DNA of 64,000 nucleotides from Paraburkholderia tuberum STM678 (GCF_902833905.1 NZ_CADFGP010000032.1:30307-94306); one strand, 5' to 3'. Numbered from the stretch's first letter, positions 8,428-17,865 are shown. The notes: a model not told the origin generated them from the letters alone. Numbers and translations are program-made.

Positions 8428-8712
8428 ATGAAATATTACGATCTGGGGCAATTGATCCTTGGCTACTTCAATGAAGATTTCGACTACTGGGGAAACACAA
8501 TTGAAGAGTTGGTCCGGGCTTGTGCAAGCGGATGCACGCCAGACATGATCAACGCGACGGTGGCCGACATAGACCGGTTCAAGAGCGATCATGCGGGAAA
8601 TCTTGACGCGGCCTTCGAGGAGGAATTTGGCTACCAGTGCGATCCGACGGCGTGGGAGCGGACCACTGAGGCTTTCCTTGACAAGCTTAAGCGTCTTCTT
8701 CTGAGTGAGTAG
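8428..8712 (+). CDS. CdiI-type immunity protein
   Basis: 94-residue acidic cytoplasmic protein that resembles the short contact-dependent-inhibition immunity family (CdiI_2 type): an N-terminal LGQLILGYFNEDFDYWG segment, rich in Asp/Glu and aromatics, followed by predicted helices. GGTGGG lies 9 nt before the ATG. It follows copy 2 of the toxin closely and should neutralise it by direct binding. Family assignment is from memory of the motif, not from a search. Confidence 0.7.
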   Translation: MKYYDLGQLILGYFNEDFDYWGNTIEELVRACASGCTPDMINATVADIDRFKSDHAGNLDAAFEEEFGYQCDPTAWERTTEAFLDKLKRLLLSE

Positions 8713-8727
8713 CCTGCGCTTCCTCGC

Positions 8728-8759
8728 ACCGGAGGGCTCCCCGCCGTCCGGTAGGTTTT
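8728..8759 (+). terminator. Possible terminator after the immunity gene
   Basis: ACCGGA (8728-8733) pairs with TCCGGT (8747-8752) around a GC-rich loop, followed by AGGTTTT. It is positioned 15 nt after the immunity stop codon. The stem is short, so this is tentative. The remaining sequence to 8951 shows nothing recognisable. Confidence 0.4.
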
Positions 8760-8951
8760 CCGCGCTTTCATTTCACCTGGCAACCCAAAGCGCCTAACGC
8801 CTTCTAGCGACAGCGCTTTGCGTGCGCCTCACGCACCGCCAAGGCGCGCCAACGCGCGTGCGGGCTCGCCGCCCGCCATCCTGAAAGCGCAAACCTTGCC
8901 CGCAACAGACGGCGCGTGCGCCGCCTGCTTATGCAATGCGTCATCGCGCGA

Positions 8952-10061
<1,110 letters not shown>

Positions 10062-10148
10062 GATGTGTCTCCGTGTAATGCTGTTCGATGCTGCTCGTTA
10101 CTTCGTGCTGCTACCTGATGCCGTGTCACGTCGCGTGCATTCGTGCGC

Positions 10149-10859
10149 TCATGGCGCCGCGGCCGTCGCGGCCGTCGCGGAGAGCGTCCATTGCGCGACG
10201 AGGTCGGGCAACTGCCGCATGTCCTCGAACACATGACGCGCGCCCGCCGCGTGCAATCGATCGATCTGCGCATCGCTCGCATGACCGCCGCCGATAAACC
10301 CCAGCACCGCCATGCCCGCCGTGGCCGCCGCCGTGACGCCGGTCACGCTGTCCTCGACGACGAGGCACGCACCCGGCGCGAGCCCGAAGCCTTGCGCCGC
10401 CGCCAGGTACACGTCCGGCGCGGGCTTCGGATTCGGCACCGCGTCGGCGCAGAACAGCCGCTCGCCGAAGAAACGCTTCAGGCCCGTGCGCGCCAGCACC
10501 GTCTCGACGTAGGGCCGGAAGCTATTGCTCGCGCAGCCTTTGACGAGCGGCACCTGGGTCAGCGCCATCTCGATGCCGTCGACGGCGGGCGCCTCGATCG
10601 CCGCCGCTTCGACCGCGCGGCGGATCGCATCGATATCGTCGGCGCCGAGTTGTTTGCCGAGCTGAGTCGCGGTGTCCTGCAACACGCGCTCGATGCGCAG
10701 CCCGAGCAGCGGCAGCACGACCGGCGCGGCGTCGATGCCGGGCCAGCGCGCCTCGAGTTCGCGCACCAGCATGCGCGCGGCCACCGCTTCGCTGTCGATC
10801 AGCACGCCGTCGCAATCGCAGATCAACGCATAGCGCGCGATGCCCGGGCCAGCCGTCAT
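10149..10859 (-). CDS. HAD-superfamily phosphatase in the polyol operon
   Basis: 236-residue haloacid-dehalogenase-like hydrolase of subfamily IA: nucleophile motif DCDGVLIDSE (Asp15 and Asp17), a helical cap, the Thr/Ser-motif region around CASNS, and the Mg-binding VVEDSVTG. Likely a sugar-phosphate phosphatase. Its ATG overlaps the stop of the permease gene (ATGA), so it is translationally coupled to the transporter. The substrate is unknown; removing inhibitory polyol or ketose phosphates would fit the context. Confidence 0.8.
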   Translation of the reverse strand: MTAGPGIARYALICDCDGVLIDSEAVAARMLVRELEARWPGIDAAPVVLPLLGLRIERVLQDTATQLGKQLGADDIDAIRRAVEAAAIEAPAVDGIEMALTQVPLVKGCASNSFRPYVETVLARTGLKRFFGERLFCADAVPNPKPAPDVYLAAAQGFGLAPGACLVVEDSVTGVTAAATAGMAVLGFIGGGHASDAQIDRLHAAGARHVFEDMRQLPDLVAQWTLSATAATAAAP

Positions 10860-11731
10860 TTGACGGCCCCGAACGTGAGCCCGCGCACCAACTGCTTCTG
10901 CGACAGCCAGCCGACGATCAGGATCGGCGCGACCGCCAGCAACGAAGCGGCCGACAACTTGGCCCAGAACAAACCTTCAGGACTCGAATACGACGCGATG
11001 AACACGGTCAGCGGCGCCGCGTTCGAGCTCGACAGGTTGATGCTCCAGAACGCCTCGTTCCACGACAAGATCACGAGCAGCAGCGCGGTCGACGCGAGCC
11101 CGGGCAGCGCCATCGGCATCAGCAGATAGACGATCTCCTGCCACGTCGCCGCGCCGTCGATGCGCCCGGCTTCGAGAATGTCGCGCGGAATCTCGGCGAA
11201 GTAGGTGAACGCCATCCAGACCGCGATCGGCAGATTGATCAGCGTGTAGACGATGATCAGGCCCGACACGGTATCCAGAAGGCCGGTGTTTTTCCACAGC
11301 AGATAGATCGGCACCAGCACGCCGACCGACGGCATCATCTTCGTCGACAGCATCCACAGCAGCACTTTCTGCGTGCGGCGCGTCGGGAAGAACGCCATCG
11401 CGTACGCGCACGGCACCGCGAGGATCAGGCACAGCAGTGTGACGCCGACCGAGATCAGTATCGAGTTCCACGCGAACGCGAAGTAGTTGCTGCGCGCGAA
11501 CACCTCGCGGAAGCTGTCGAGCGTCGGCACGAAAAACAGCGACGACGCATAGGCCTGCTGCTCGGTCTTGAACGCGGTGATCGTCATCCAGAAGATCGGG
11601 AAGAACAGCAGCAGCGCGACGAGCCACGCGATCACGCCGGGAATGCCGCGACGAATCGTGTCGAACGGCGATTTGGTCGGCACCGCGACCGGCTGCGTCG
11701 TCGATGCCGTAGTGGAGGCAACGTGGCTCAT
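10856..11731 (-). CDS. smoG: Polyol ABC transporter permease (SmoG/MtlG)
   Basis: 291-residue inner-membrane permease of the MalG type with six predicted membrane segments. The conserved EAA loop is visible as EAGRIDGAATWQEIVYLLMP, which contacts the ATPase. The ATG at 11731 overlaps the stop of the partner permease (ATGA). The encoded end is marked by LTFGAVK, typical of this family. Confidence 0.9.
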   Translation of the reverse strand: MSHVASTTASTTQPVAVPTKSPFDTIRRGIPGVIAWLVALLLFFPIFWMTITAFKTEQQAYASSLFFVPTLDSFREVFARSNYFAFAWNSILISVGVTLLCLILAVPCAYAMAFFPTRRTQKVLLWMLSTKMMPSVGVLVPIYLLWKNTGLLDTVSGLIIVYTLINLPIAVWMAFTYFAEIPRDILEAGRIDGAATWQEIVYLLMPMALPGLASTALLLVILSWNEAFWSINLSSSNAAPLTVFIASYSSPEGLFWAKLSAASLLAVAPILIVGWLSQKQLVRGLTFGAVK

Positions 11732-12663
11732 TTTTCGTACTCCCCTTTCAGGTTCTTCGCGAGCATCCGCACGAGGAAGATCGACACGATATTTGCCAGC
11801 ACGACCGCGAGAATACCGCCCGCCGAGGCGAGACCGACGTCGAACTGTTGCAGGCCCAGCGCGAAGATCAGGTACGACAGGGTGGTGGTCGCGTTGCCCG
11901 GACCGCCGCCCGTGGTCGTATAGATCTCGGCGAAGATCGACAGCAGGAAAATCGTCTCCATCATCACGACGACCGCGATCGCACGTCGCAGGTGCGGCAG
12001 CGTGATGTAGAAGAACATCGAGAACGGACCGGCGCCGTCGATCTTCGCGGCTTCCTTCTGCTCCTGATCGAGCGACTGGATCGACGTGAACAGGATCAGG
12101 AACGCGAACGGCAGCCACTGCCACGCGACGATCATGATCACCGCGGTGAGCGGATAGTCGGCGAACCAGTCGATCGGCTGCATGCCGAGCGCGCGCATGC
12201 CCTGCGCGACGAGGCCGTACACCGGGTGCAGGATCATGTTCTTCCAGATCAGCGCGCTGACAGTCGGCATCACGAAGAACGGGCCGATCGCGAGCAGGCG
12301 GGCCACACCCTGCCCGTAGAACTTGCGGTCGAACAGGATCGCCATCAGCACGCCGCCGCCCACGGTGATCACGAGCACCCACACGATCAGCTCGATCGTA
12401 TGCGCGATCGACGGACCGAACGACGGATCGGTCGCGAGATAGCGGTAGTTGTCGAGACCTGCGAAGCCGCGCAGATCGGGATTGAGCAGGTTGTAGTGCG
12501 AGAACGAGAACCAGATCGTCATCGCGAGCGGAATGACCATCCACAGCACGAGCACGCCGACCGACGGCGCCACGAGCCAGCGGGCCGAATTGGCCTTACG
12601 CTCCTCGCGTTCTTTTTCTGTCTGGGGATGGGTTTGCATCAGAGGTAGGCGCAAAGGACGCAT
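11728..12663 (-). CDS. smoF: Polyol ABC transporter permease (SmoF/MtlF)
   Basis: 311-residue MalF-type permease partner, six membrane segments, with EAA loop EAAKIDGAGPFSMFFYITLP. I chose the ATG at 12663, which has AGGTGG about 7 nt upstream. The open frame runs further but without family similarity, and a second ATG nine codons downstream is a weaker alternative. Overlaps smoG by 4 nt. Confidence 0.88.
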   Translation of the reverse strand: MRPLRLPLMQTHPQTEKEREERKANSARWLVAPSVGVLVLWMVIPLAMTIWFSFSHYNLLNPDLRGFAGLDNYRYLATDPSFGPSIAHTIELIVWVLVITVGGGVLMAILFDRKFYGQGVARLLAIGPFFVMPTVSALIWKNMILHPVYGLVAQGMRALGMQPIDWFADYPLTAVIMIVAWQWLPFAFLILFTSIQSLDQEQKEAAKIDGAGPFSMFFYITLPHLRRAIAVVVMMETIFLLSIFAEIYTTTGGGPGNATTTLSYLIFALGLQQFDVGLASAGGILAVVLANIVSIFLVRMLAKNLKGEYEK

Positions 12664-12799
12664 GATGGACCACCTGTTCGGTAACGCGCGGAGCGTTCGC
12701 CGGAGCCGCGTATGTGCGACGCGGCGTGCCGTGCCTGAATGGCGCACGACACGCGCCGCATCGCATCGGGCGCAGACGAACGGCCGCCCCGCTGCATGA

Positions 12800-12819
12800 G
12801 CCGCATCGGTCGATGCGGC
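12800..12819 (-). promoter_or_regulatory. Intercistronic stem-loop between smoE and smoF
   Basis: Perfect 9-bp inverted repeat GCCGCATCG-GT-CGATGCGGC only 12 nt after the smoE stop codon, with no T-run. Such stems behind binding-protein genes usually protect the upstream message or cause partial termination, which gives more binding protein than permease. That role is inferred. Confidence 0.5.
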
Positions 12820-12831
12820 GGGCCTGCCGGG

Positions 12832-14154
12832 TTACTTCTGATAACCCGCCTGCTTGACCGCGCGATTCGCGGCCGCGTTGCCGGCCTCGAGTGCCTGGTC
12901 GACCGTCATCTGACCGGCGATCGCGCCGGAGATGCTCTGCCCGACCACCGTGCCGAACGACTGGAATTCGGGAATTCCGACGAACTGCACACCCGTGTAC
13001 GGGACCGGCTTCAAGGTCGGATGATCCGGGTCGGCGGTCTGGATCGCCTTTAGCACGAAGTCGCCGAACGGCGCGGCCTGCTTGTACTCGGGGCGCGCGT
13101 AGGTGGACTCGCGCGTGCCCGGCGGCACCGAGGCCCAGCCCTCATCCTTCGCGACCATTTCAATGTACTCCTTCGAGGTCGACCACTCGATGAACTTCTT
13201 CGCCGCATCTTGCTGCTTCGACGACTTCGGAATCGCGAGCGCCCACGCCCACAGCCAGTGCGAGCCCTTCGGCGTGACCTCGATCGGCGCGGCCGCGAAG
13301 CCGACCTTGTCGGCGATCTGCGACTGCTGCTTGTTGTACAGCATGCCGGCCGCGACCGTCGCGTCGATCCACATCGCGCACTTGCCCGACGACATCAGCG
13401 TCAGGTTTTCGTTGAAGCCGTTCGAGCTCGCTCCCGGAGGACCGTCCTTCCTCAGCAGATCGACGTAGAACGTTATCGCCTTCTTCCATTCCGGCGACGT
13501 CAGCTGCGCGTGCCACTTCTCGTCGAACCAACGGCCGCCGAAGGTGTTCACGACCGTCGTAGCGTACGCCATGTTCTCGCCCCAGCCCGCCTTGCCGCGC
13601 AGGCAGATACCGTATTGCTCCTTGGACTTGTCGGTGAGCTTGTCGGCGAATTGGGCGATCTGGTCGTAGGTCGGCTGGTCGGGCATCTTCAGACCGGCCT
13701 TGTCGAACAGATCCTTGCGGTAATAGGTCATCGAGCTTTCGACGTAGAACGGCAGCGCGTACAGCTGGCCGTTCGCGGACAGGCCGTCGCGGGCCGTCTT
13801 CACGACGTCGTTGAGGTCATAGCTCGCCGGCAGGTTGGTAATCGGCGCGAGCCAGCCGCGCTTGCCCCATTGCGGGGTTTCATACGCGCCGATCGTCATT
13901 ACGTCGAACTGGCCGCTGCCGGTCGTGATGTCGGTCGTCGCGCGCTGACGCAGCACGTTTTCCTCGAGGATCACCCAGTTCAGCTTGATGTCCGGATTCG
14001 CTTTTTCGAACGCGGGCGACAGCTTCTTCAACTCGATCATGTCCGGATTGTTCAGCGTCGCGATCGTCACCGTCGCCGCCGATGCGCTCAGCGCGAAGCA
14101 GGTGGCAGCGCCGGCACCGGCCGCCTTCAGCGCGAATTTGAAAGCTGGTTTCAT
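12832..14154 (-). CDS. smoE: Polyol ABC transporter periplasmic binding protein (SmoE/MtlE)
   Basis: 440-residue extracytoplasmic binding protein of the MalE/CUT1 type with an N-terminal signal peptide (cleavage expected after Ala-Ser-Ala near residue 26). The mature part begins ATVTIATLNNPDMIELKKLSP and closely resembles sorbitol/mannitol binding proteins of Burkholderia and Rhodobacter. It precedes the permeases by 168 nt, a gap that contains a stem-loop. Confidence 0.9.
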   Translation of the reverse strand: MKPAFKFALKAAGAGAATCFALSASAATVTIATLNNPDMIELKKLSPAFEKANPDIKLNWVILEENVLRQRATTDITTGSGQFDVMTIGAYETPQWGKRGWLAPITNLPASYDLNDVVKTARDGLSANGQLYALPFYVESSMTYYRKDLFDKAGLKMPDQPTYDQIAQFADKLTDKSKEQYGICLRGKAGWGENMAYATTVVNTFGGRWFDEKWHAQLTSPEWKKAITFYVDLLRKDGPPGASSNGFNENLTLMSSGKCAMWIDATVAAGMLYNKQQSQIADKVGFAAAPIEVTPKGSHWLWAWALAIPKSSKQQDAAKKFIEWSTSKEYIEMVAKDEGWASVPPGTRESTYARPEYKQAAPFGDFVLKAIQTADPDHPTLKPVPYTGVQFVGIPEFQSFGTVVGQSISGAIAGQMTVDQALEAGNAAANRAVKQAGYQK

Positions 14155-14251
14155 CGTTGTCTCCTTTCTCGTACGTTATGTGATGCTGCGTTCGTTTGAC
14201 GGAATGACGCGCCGCTCAGAGCAGTCAACGTGCCCGCTCCCTGCTCTTTAT

Positions 14252-15031
14252 TCAGCTCATCCAGTTACCGCCGTCGACGTTCAGCGTCTGCGCGGTGATG
14301 TAGTCGGCATCGGCCGACGCGAGGAACAGCGCGGCGCCGGTCAGGTCGTCGGGCACGCCCATGCGGCCGAGCGGCACGGCCTCGCCGACGAGGCGCTTCT
14401 TCTCGCCGAGCGGCCGGTTCTCGTAGCGCGCGAACAGCGCGTCGACCTCGTTCCACATCGGCGTGTCGACGACGCCCGGCGCGATGCCGTTCACATTGAT
14501 CTTATGCGGCGCGAGCGCGAGCGCCGCGGACTGCGTATAGCTCAACACCGCCGCCTTGGTCGCGCAGTAGTGCGACACGAGCGCCTCGCCGCGCCGCCCG
14601 GCCTGCGACGACATATTGATGATCTTGCCGCCGCGGCCCTGCTCGACCATCTGCCGCGCGACCGCCTGCATCAGGAAGAACATGCCCTTCACGTTGACCG
14701 CGAACAGGCGGTCGAACACGTCCCAGGATTCGTCGAGGAGCGGGCGCATGTCGAACAGCGCCGCATTATTGAACAGGATGTCGATCTGGCCGAAGCAGCC
14801 GAGCGTGCTCGTGACGATGCGCTCGATGTCCTCGCGGCGCCGGACGTCGGCGCTGACGCTTAACACGCGCTCGCCGTAGATGCCGCGCAGCGCGCCGCCG
14901 ATGCTGTCGGTCGGCTTCACGTCGACCAGCACGCAGCGCGCGCCCTCGTCGAGATAGCGCAGGGCTACCGCTTCACCGATACCGCTGGCCGCGCCCGTCA
15001 GAATGGCGACTTTGTCCTGCAATCGTGCCAC
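14252..15031 (-). CDS. smoS: Sorbitol dehydrogenase (L-iditol 2-dehydrogenase), short-chain type
   Basis: 259-residue short-chain dehydrogenase that oxidises D-glucitol to fructose. The cofactor motif TGAASGIG sits at residues 12-19, the NNAA motif at about 90, and the catalytic Ser...YCATK set at about 140-158 (Tyr154, Lys158). The C-terminus VDGGNWMS matches SmoS proteins. It is the first gene of the transporter operon, directly behind the palindrome-bearing promoter at 15071-15143. Confidence 0.9.
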   Translation of the reverse strand: MARLQDKVAILTGAASGIGEAVALRYLDEGARCVLVDVKPTDSIGGALRGIYGERVLSVSADVRRREDIERIVTSTLGCFGQIDILFNNAALFDMRPLLDESWDVFDRLFAVNVKGMFFLMQAVARQMVEQGRGGKIINMSSQAGRRGEALVSHYCATKAAVLSYTQSAALALAPHKINVNGIAPGVVDTPMWNEVDALFARYENRPLGEKKRLVGEAVPLGRMGVPDDLTGAALFLASADADYITAQTLNVDGGNWMS

Positions 15032-15070
15032 TGCCTGTCTCCGCTTCGTTTTTACATTTTGGCGCGCGGT

Positions 15071-15143
15071 GAGCGAACGCTCGTCACGCGAACAATTGCT
15101 CGGCTGGTGATCGAATGATCGGATACGGACCGGATCATGTCAA
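15071..15143 (-). promoter_or_regulatory. smoS promoter with two palindromic operators
   Basis: On the minus strand: TTGACA (15143-15138), 17 nt, GATCAT (15120-15115), 13 nt, GAGCAATTGTTC (15101-15090), then a second palindrome GAGCGTTCGCTC (15082-15071). The -10 box, the next three bases and the distance to the first palindrome are the same as at the dalD promoter. The second site ends 39 nt before the smoS ATG. This is the likely control region of the whole transporter operon. Confidence 0.7.
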
Positions 15144-15249
15144 GGCACGCGGACGAATTTCGATGGTGCAGCGCGGCAGGAGCAAGCCCATTGCGCCATG
15201 GGTCGCCACGACGCGTTCGCTGCGTGCCGCCGTGCAAAGATTCGCACCG

Positions 15250-15282
15250 CTGACAAAAAATCGCGCTACGTTATATCATTTC
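15250..15282 (+). promoter_or_regulatory. Putative Zur-controlled promoter of zur-znuACB
   Basis: A promoter-like pair CTGACA (15250-15255), 16 nt, TATATC (15272-15277) overlaps ACGTTATATCATTTC (15268-15282). That stretch agrees at about 10 of 13 positions with the core of the enterobacterial Zur box as I remember it. It lies 48 nt before the zur ATG, so zinc-loaded Zur would repress its own operon. Confidence 0.5.
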
Positions 15283-15329
15283 GACCTTGCAGCCCGCTCG
15301 GGGGCCGCCATGTCAGGAGATTCACGCCG

Positions 15330-15827
15330 ATGACTACCTCGCTCGCCGAACAGCACGCCATGCGGCTCGCGCATGCGGACGCGCACGCCGCGGCGCAGGG
15401 GCTCGCGCTGACGCCGCTGCGCCGCCAGGTGTACGCGGCGATCGTCGCGAGCGAGCGGCCGGTCGGCGCGTACGAGTTGCTCGACGCGCTCGCCCCCGAG
15501 CGCGGTCGCATGCCGCCGACCACCGTCTATCGCGCGCTCGACTTCCTCGTCGCGCACGGCTTCGTGCACCGGATCGAATCGAAGAACGCGTTCGTCGCCT
15601 GCTGCGAAATCGGCGTGCCGCATCGCAGCCAGTTCCTGATGTGCGACGGTTGCGGCGCGACCGTCGAGATTCCCGGCGACGAACTCGCCGACCGCCTGTC
15701 GCACAGCGCACCCGCGCATGGCTTCGAGGTGCATCGTCAGGTGATCGAGCTAAGTGGACTGTGCGGGCCATGTGCGCGAGCGGCGAAGCCTGACGGCGCC
15801 GGCGGCGCAGCAGGCAATTCGTCGTGA
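15330..15827 (+). CDS. zur: Zinc uptake regulator, Fur family
   Basis: 165-residue metalloregulator. N-terminal winged helix (LTPLRRQVYAAIV ... PPTTVYRALDFL, about residues 28-80) and a C-terminal dimerisation domain with the structural zinc cysteines CDGCG and CGPC. Sequence and the adjoining znuACB genes indicate Zur rather than Fur. AGGAGA lies 9 nt before the ATG. Probably cotranscribed with znuA 101 nt downstream. Confidence 0.88.
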   Translation: MTTSLAEQHAMRLAHADAHAAAQGLALTPLRRQVYAAIVASERPVGAYELLDALAPERGRMPPTTVYRALDFLVAHGFVHRIESKNAFVACCEIGVPHRSQFLMCDGCGATVEIPGDELADRLSHSAPAHGFEVHRQVIELSGLCGPCARAAKPDGAGGAAGNSS

Positions 15828-15928
15828 TCAGAGGCGCGGCGCCGCGCTAAGCGCCACCCCGTGCCACCCCGTATTTGGCCTTGCCACCGCGAGTGGCTGA
15901 TTCAACTCTCACCCAGCAGGAAACAACG

Positions 15929-16918
15929 ATGAAAACAATCGGTTCGATGTTGTCCAGAGCGCACCGCGCGCTGAAGCGTTCGACGTCTGTGCGCACCCAT
16001 CTGTGCACCTGCCTGCTCGCGATCGCGGCGCTCGGCTTCGGCCACAACGCGTTCGCCGCCGACGCGAAAATTCCGGTCGTCGCCGCGGAGAACTTTTATG
16101 GCGACGTGGTCCGGCAACTCGGCGGCGATCGCGTCGACGTGACCAGCATCCTCAGCAACCCGGACCAGGACCCGCATCTGTTCGAAGCGAGCCCGGCCAC
16201 CGCGCGCGCGTTGCAGCATGCGAGCCTCGTCGTCTACAACGGCGCCGACTACGATCCGTGGATGGTGAAGCTGCTGGCCGCGTCGAAAGGCGCGCATCGC
16301 ACGGTGATCATCGCGGCCGACCTCGTCGGCAAAAAAGGCGGCGACAATCCGCACCTGTGGTACGACCCGGCGACGATGCCGAAAGTCGCGCGCGCGGTCT
16401 GCGACGCACTCAGCGCTGCTGACCCGGCGCACAAGCCGGCGTACGATGCGAACCTCGCGAAGTTTCTCGATTCGCTGAAGCCGATCGACGCGAAGGTCGC
16501 CGAGCTGCACGGCCGCTATGCGGGCTTGCCGGTCACGGCGACGGAGCCGGTGTTCGGCTATATGTCTGACGCGATTGGCCTCGCCATGCGCAACCAGCGC
16601 TTCCAGCTCGCCACGATGAACGACACCGAAGCGAGCGCGGCCGATATCGCCGCGTTCGAACGCGATCTGCGCGAGCGGCGCGTGCGCGTGCTGATCTATA
16701 ACAGCCAGGCCACCGAGGCGCTGACCAAACGCATGCTGAAGCTCGCGCAACAATCGAAGGTACCGACGATGAGCGTCACCGAAACCCTGCCGGCCGGCAA
16801 GACCTATCAGACGTGGATGCTGACGCAGCTCGATGCGTTGCAGAAAGCGCTCGCGGCGGGTGACACGAACGGCGCGATCGGCGCGACCAGCGCGAGCGCG
16901 AAAGGCAAGGCTCCATGA
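15929..16918 (+). CDS. znuA: Zinc ABC transporter binding protein
   Basis: 329-residue cluster A-I metal-binding protein. A long N-region (about 44 residues) ends in a signal-peptide cleavage site after AFAA. Metal ligands expected from the family: His in DPHLFEASP, His in NPHLWYDP, and a later acidic residue. The His-rich loop seen in many ZnuA proteins is absent. I took the ATG at 15929, preceded by AGGA, rather than an upstream start. Its stop overlaps znuC (ATGA). Confidence 0.85.
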   Translation: MKTIGSMLSRAHRALKRSTSVRTHLCTCLLAIAALGFGHNAFAADAKIPVVAAENFYGDVVRQLGGDRVDVTSILSNPDQDPHLFEASPATARALQHASLVVYNGADYDPWMVKLLAASKGAHRTVIIAADLVGKKGGDNPHLWYDPATMPKVARAVCDALSAADPAHKPAYDANLAKFLDSLKPIDAKVAELHGRYAGLPVTATEPVFGYMSDAIGLAMRNQRFQLATMNDTEASAADIAAFERDLRERRVRVLIYNSQATEALTKRMLKLAQQSKVPTMSVTETLPAGKTYQTWMLTQLDALQKALAAGDTNGAIGATSASAKGKAP

Positions 16919-17865
16919 TTCCGACTGGCCATCAAACGCCAGCAGGTGCGCAATCAGGCGCACCCACCGCGCGCGGCGACCGGCCCGTGCTCGAACTCGA
17001 CAACGTGACGCTCGATCTGGGCGGCCGCACGATCCTGCGCGACACCAGCTTCGTCGTGAACCAGGGCGAGTTCATCGGCGTACTCGGGCCCAACGGCGCG
17101 GGCAAGACGACGCTGATGCGCGCGGTGCTCGGCCTCGTGCCGGCCGTGGGCGGCGCGATCCGCGTGCTCGGGCAGACGGTCGAGCGCGGCAACGCGTCGA
17201 TCGGCTATATGCCGCAGACGCGCAGCGCGCTCGCCGGCCGTCGCGTGCGCGGCCGCGATCTGGTCGCGATGGCAGCCGATGGTCATCGCTGGGGCTTGCC
17301 GCATGCGGATGCAAAAACGCGCACGGACGTCGATCGGGTGCTCGAGCTCGTCGGCGGGACGACTCTGTCGAAGCGGCCACTGTCGGAGTTGTCGGGCGGC
17401 GAACGGCAGCGGCTCCTGCTCGCGCAATGCCTGCTCGGCAATCCGAAACTGCTGCTGCTCGATGAACCGTTGATCAGTCTCGATCCGCATCACCAGAAGA
17501 GCGTCGTCGAACTGGTGCGGCGCGTGCAGCAGGAACTCGGCATCGCGGTGCTGTTCTCCGCGCACGAACTCAATCCGCTGCTGAACTCGATCGATCGCGT
17601 GCTGTATCTCGGCAGCGGCGTCGCGGCGCTCGGCACCGTCGACGAAGTGATCACGCGGCCGGTGCTGTCGCGTCTGTACGGCTCGCCGATCGACGTGATG
17701 CGCGTGAACGGCCGCATCTTCGTGATGTCGGGCGGCGTCGAAGTCGAGAAGCACGATCACGATCACGAACACGACGAGGACGGCGGACATACGCATTCGC
17801 ACAGCCACTCACACAGTCACCCAGACCCGCACGACTCACGCGACGGACACACGCACGATGTTTGA
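16915..17865 (+). CDS. znuC: Zinc ABC transporter ATPase with His-rich tail
   Basis: 316-residue ATPase: Walker A GPNGAGKTT, signature LSGGERQR, Walker B LLLLDEP. After the ATPase domain comes a tail of about 40 residues with 13 histidines mixed with Asp and Ser, a clear metal-binding sequence. Such a tail is not part of enteric ZnuC and may buffer zinc at the cytoplasmic mouth of the transporter. Start and end overlap znuA and znuB. Confidence 0.88.
   Translation: MIPTGHQTPAGAQSGAPTARGDRPVLELDNVTLDLGGRTILRDTSFVVNQGEFIGVLGPNGAGKTTLMRAVLGLVPAVGGAIRVLGQTVERGNASIGYMPQTRSALAGRRVRGRDLVAMAADGHRWGLPHADAKTRTDVDRVLELVGGTTLSKRPLSELSGGERQRLLLAQCLLGNPKLLLLDEPLISLDPHHQKSVVELVRRVQQELGIAVLFSAHELNPLLNSIDRVLYLGSGVAALGTVDEVITRPVLSRLYGSPIDVMRVNGRIFVMSGGVEVEKHDHDHEHDEDGGHTHSHSHSHSHPDPHDSRDGHTHDV

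Larger units (their letters stand above)
5965..8760. other. Toxin-immunity islet interrupting the polyol locus
   Basis: Four genes form two divergent toxin-immunity pairs around a 298-nt centre. The islet sits between the SorC regulator and the smoK transporter ATPase, splitting genes that belong to one pathway. Its left end (6022-6450) is clearly AT-richer than the surroundings, a sign of foreign origin. I found no transposase, integrase, tRNA or flanking direct repeat, and no cdiB, vgrG, PAAR or other secretion gene beside it. Confidence 0.6.

Noticed and set aside
5965..8951. Attachment-site direct repeats at the islet borders
   Set aside because: I compared 5965-6021 with 8713-8951 by eye and found no convincing shared sequence, and no tRNA gene is adjacent.
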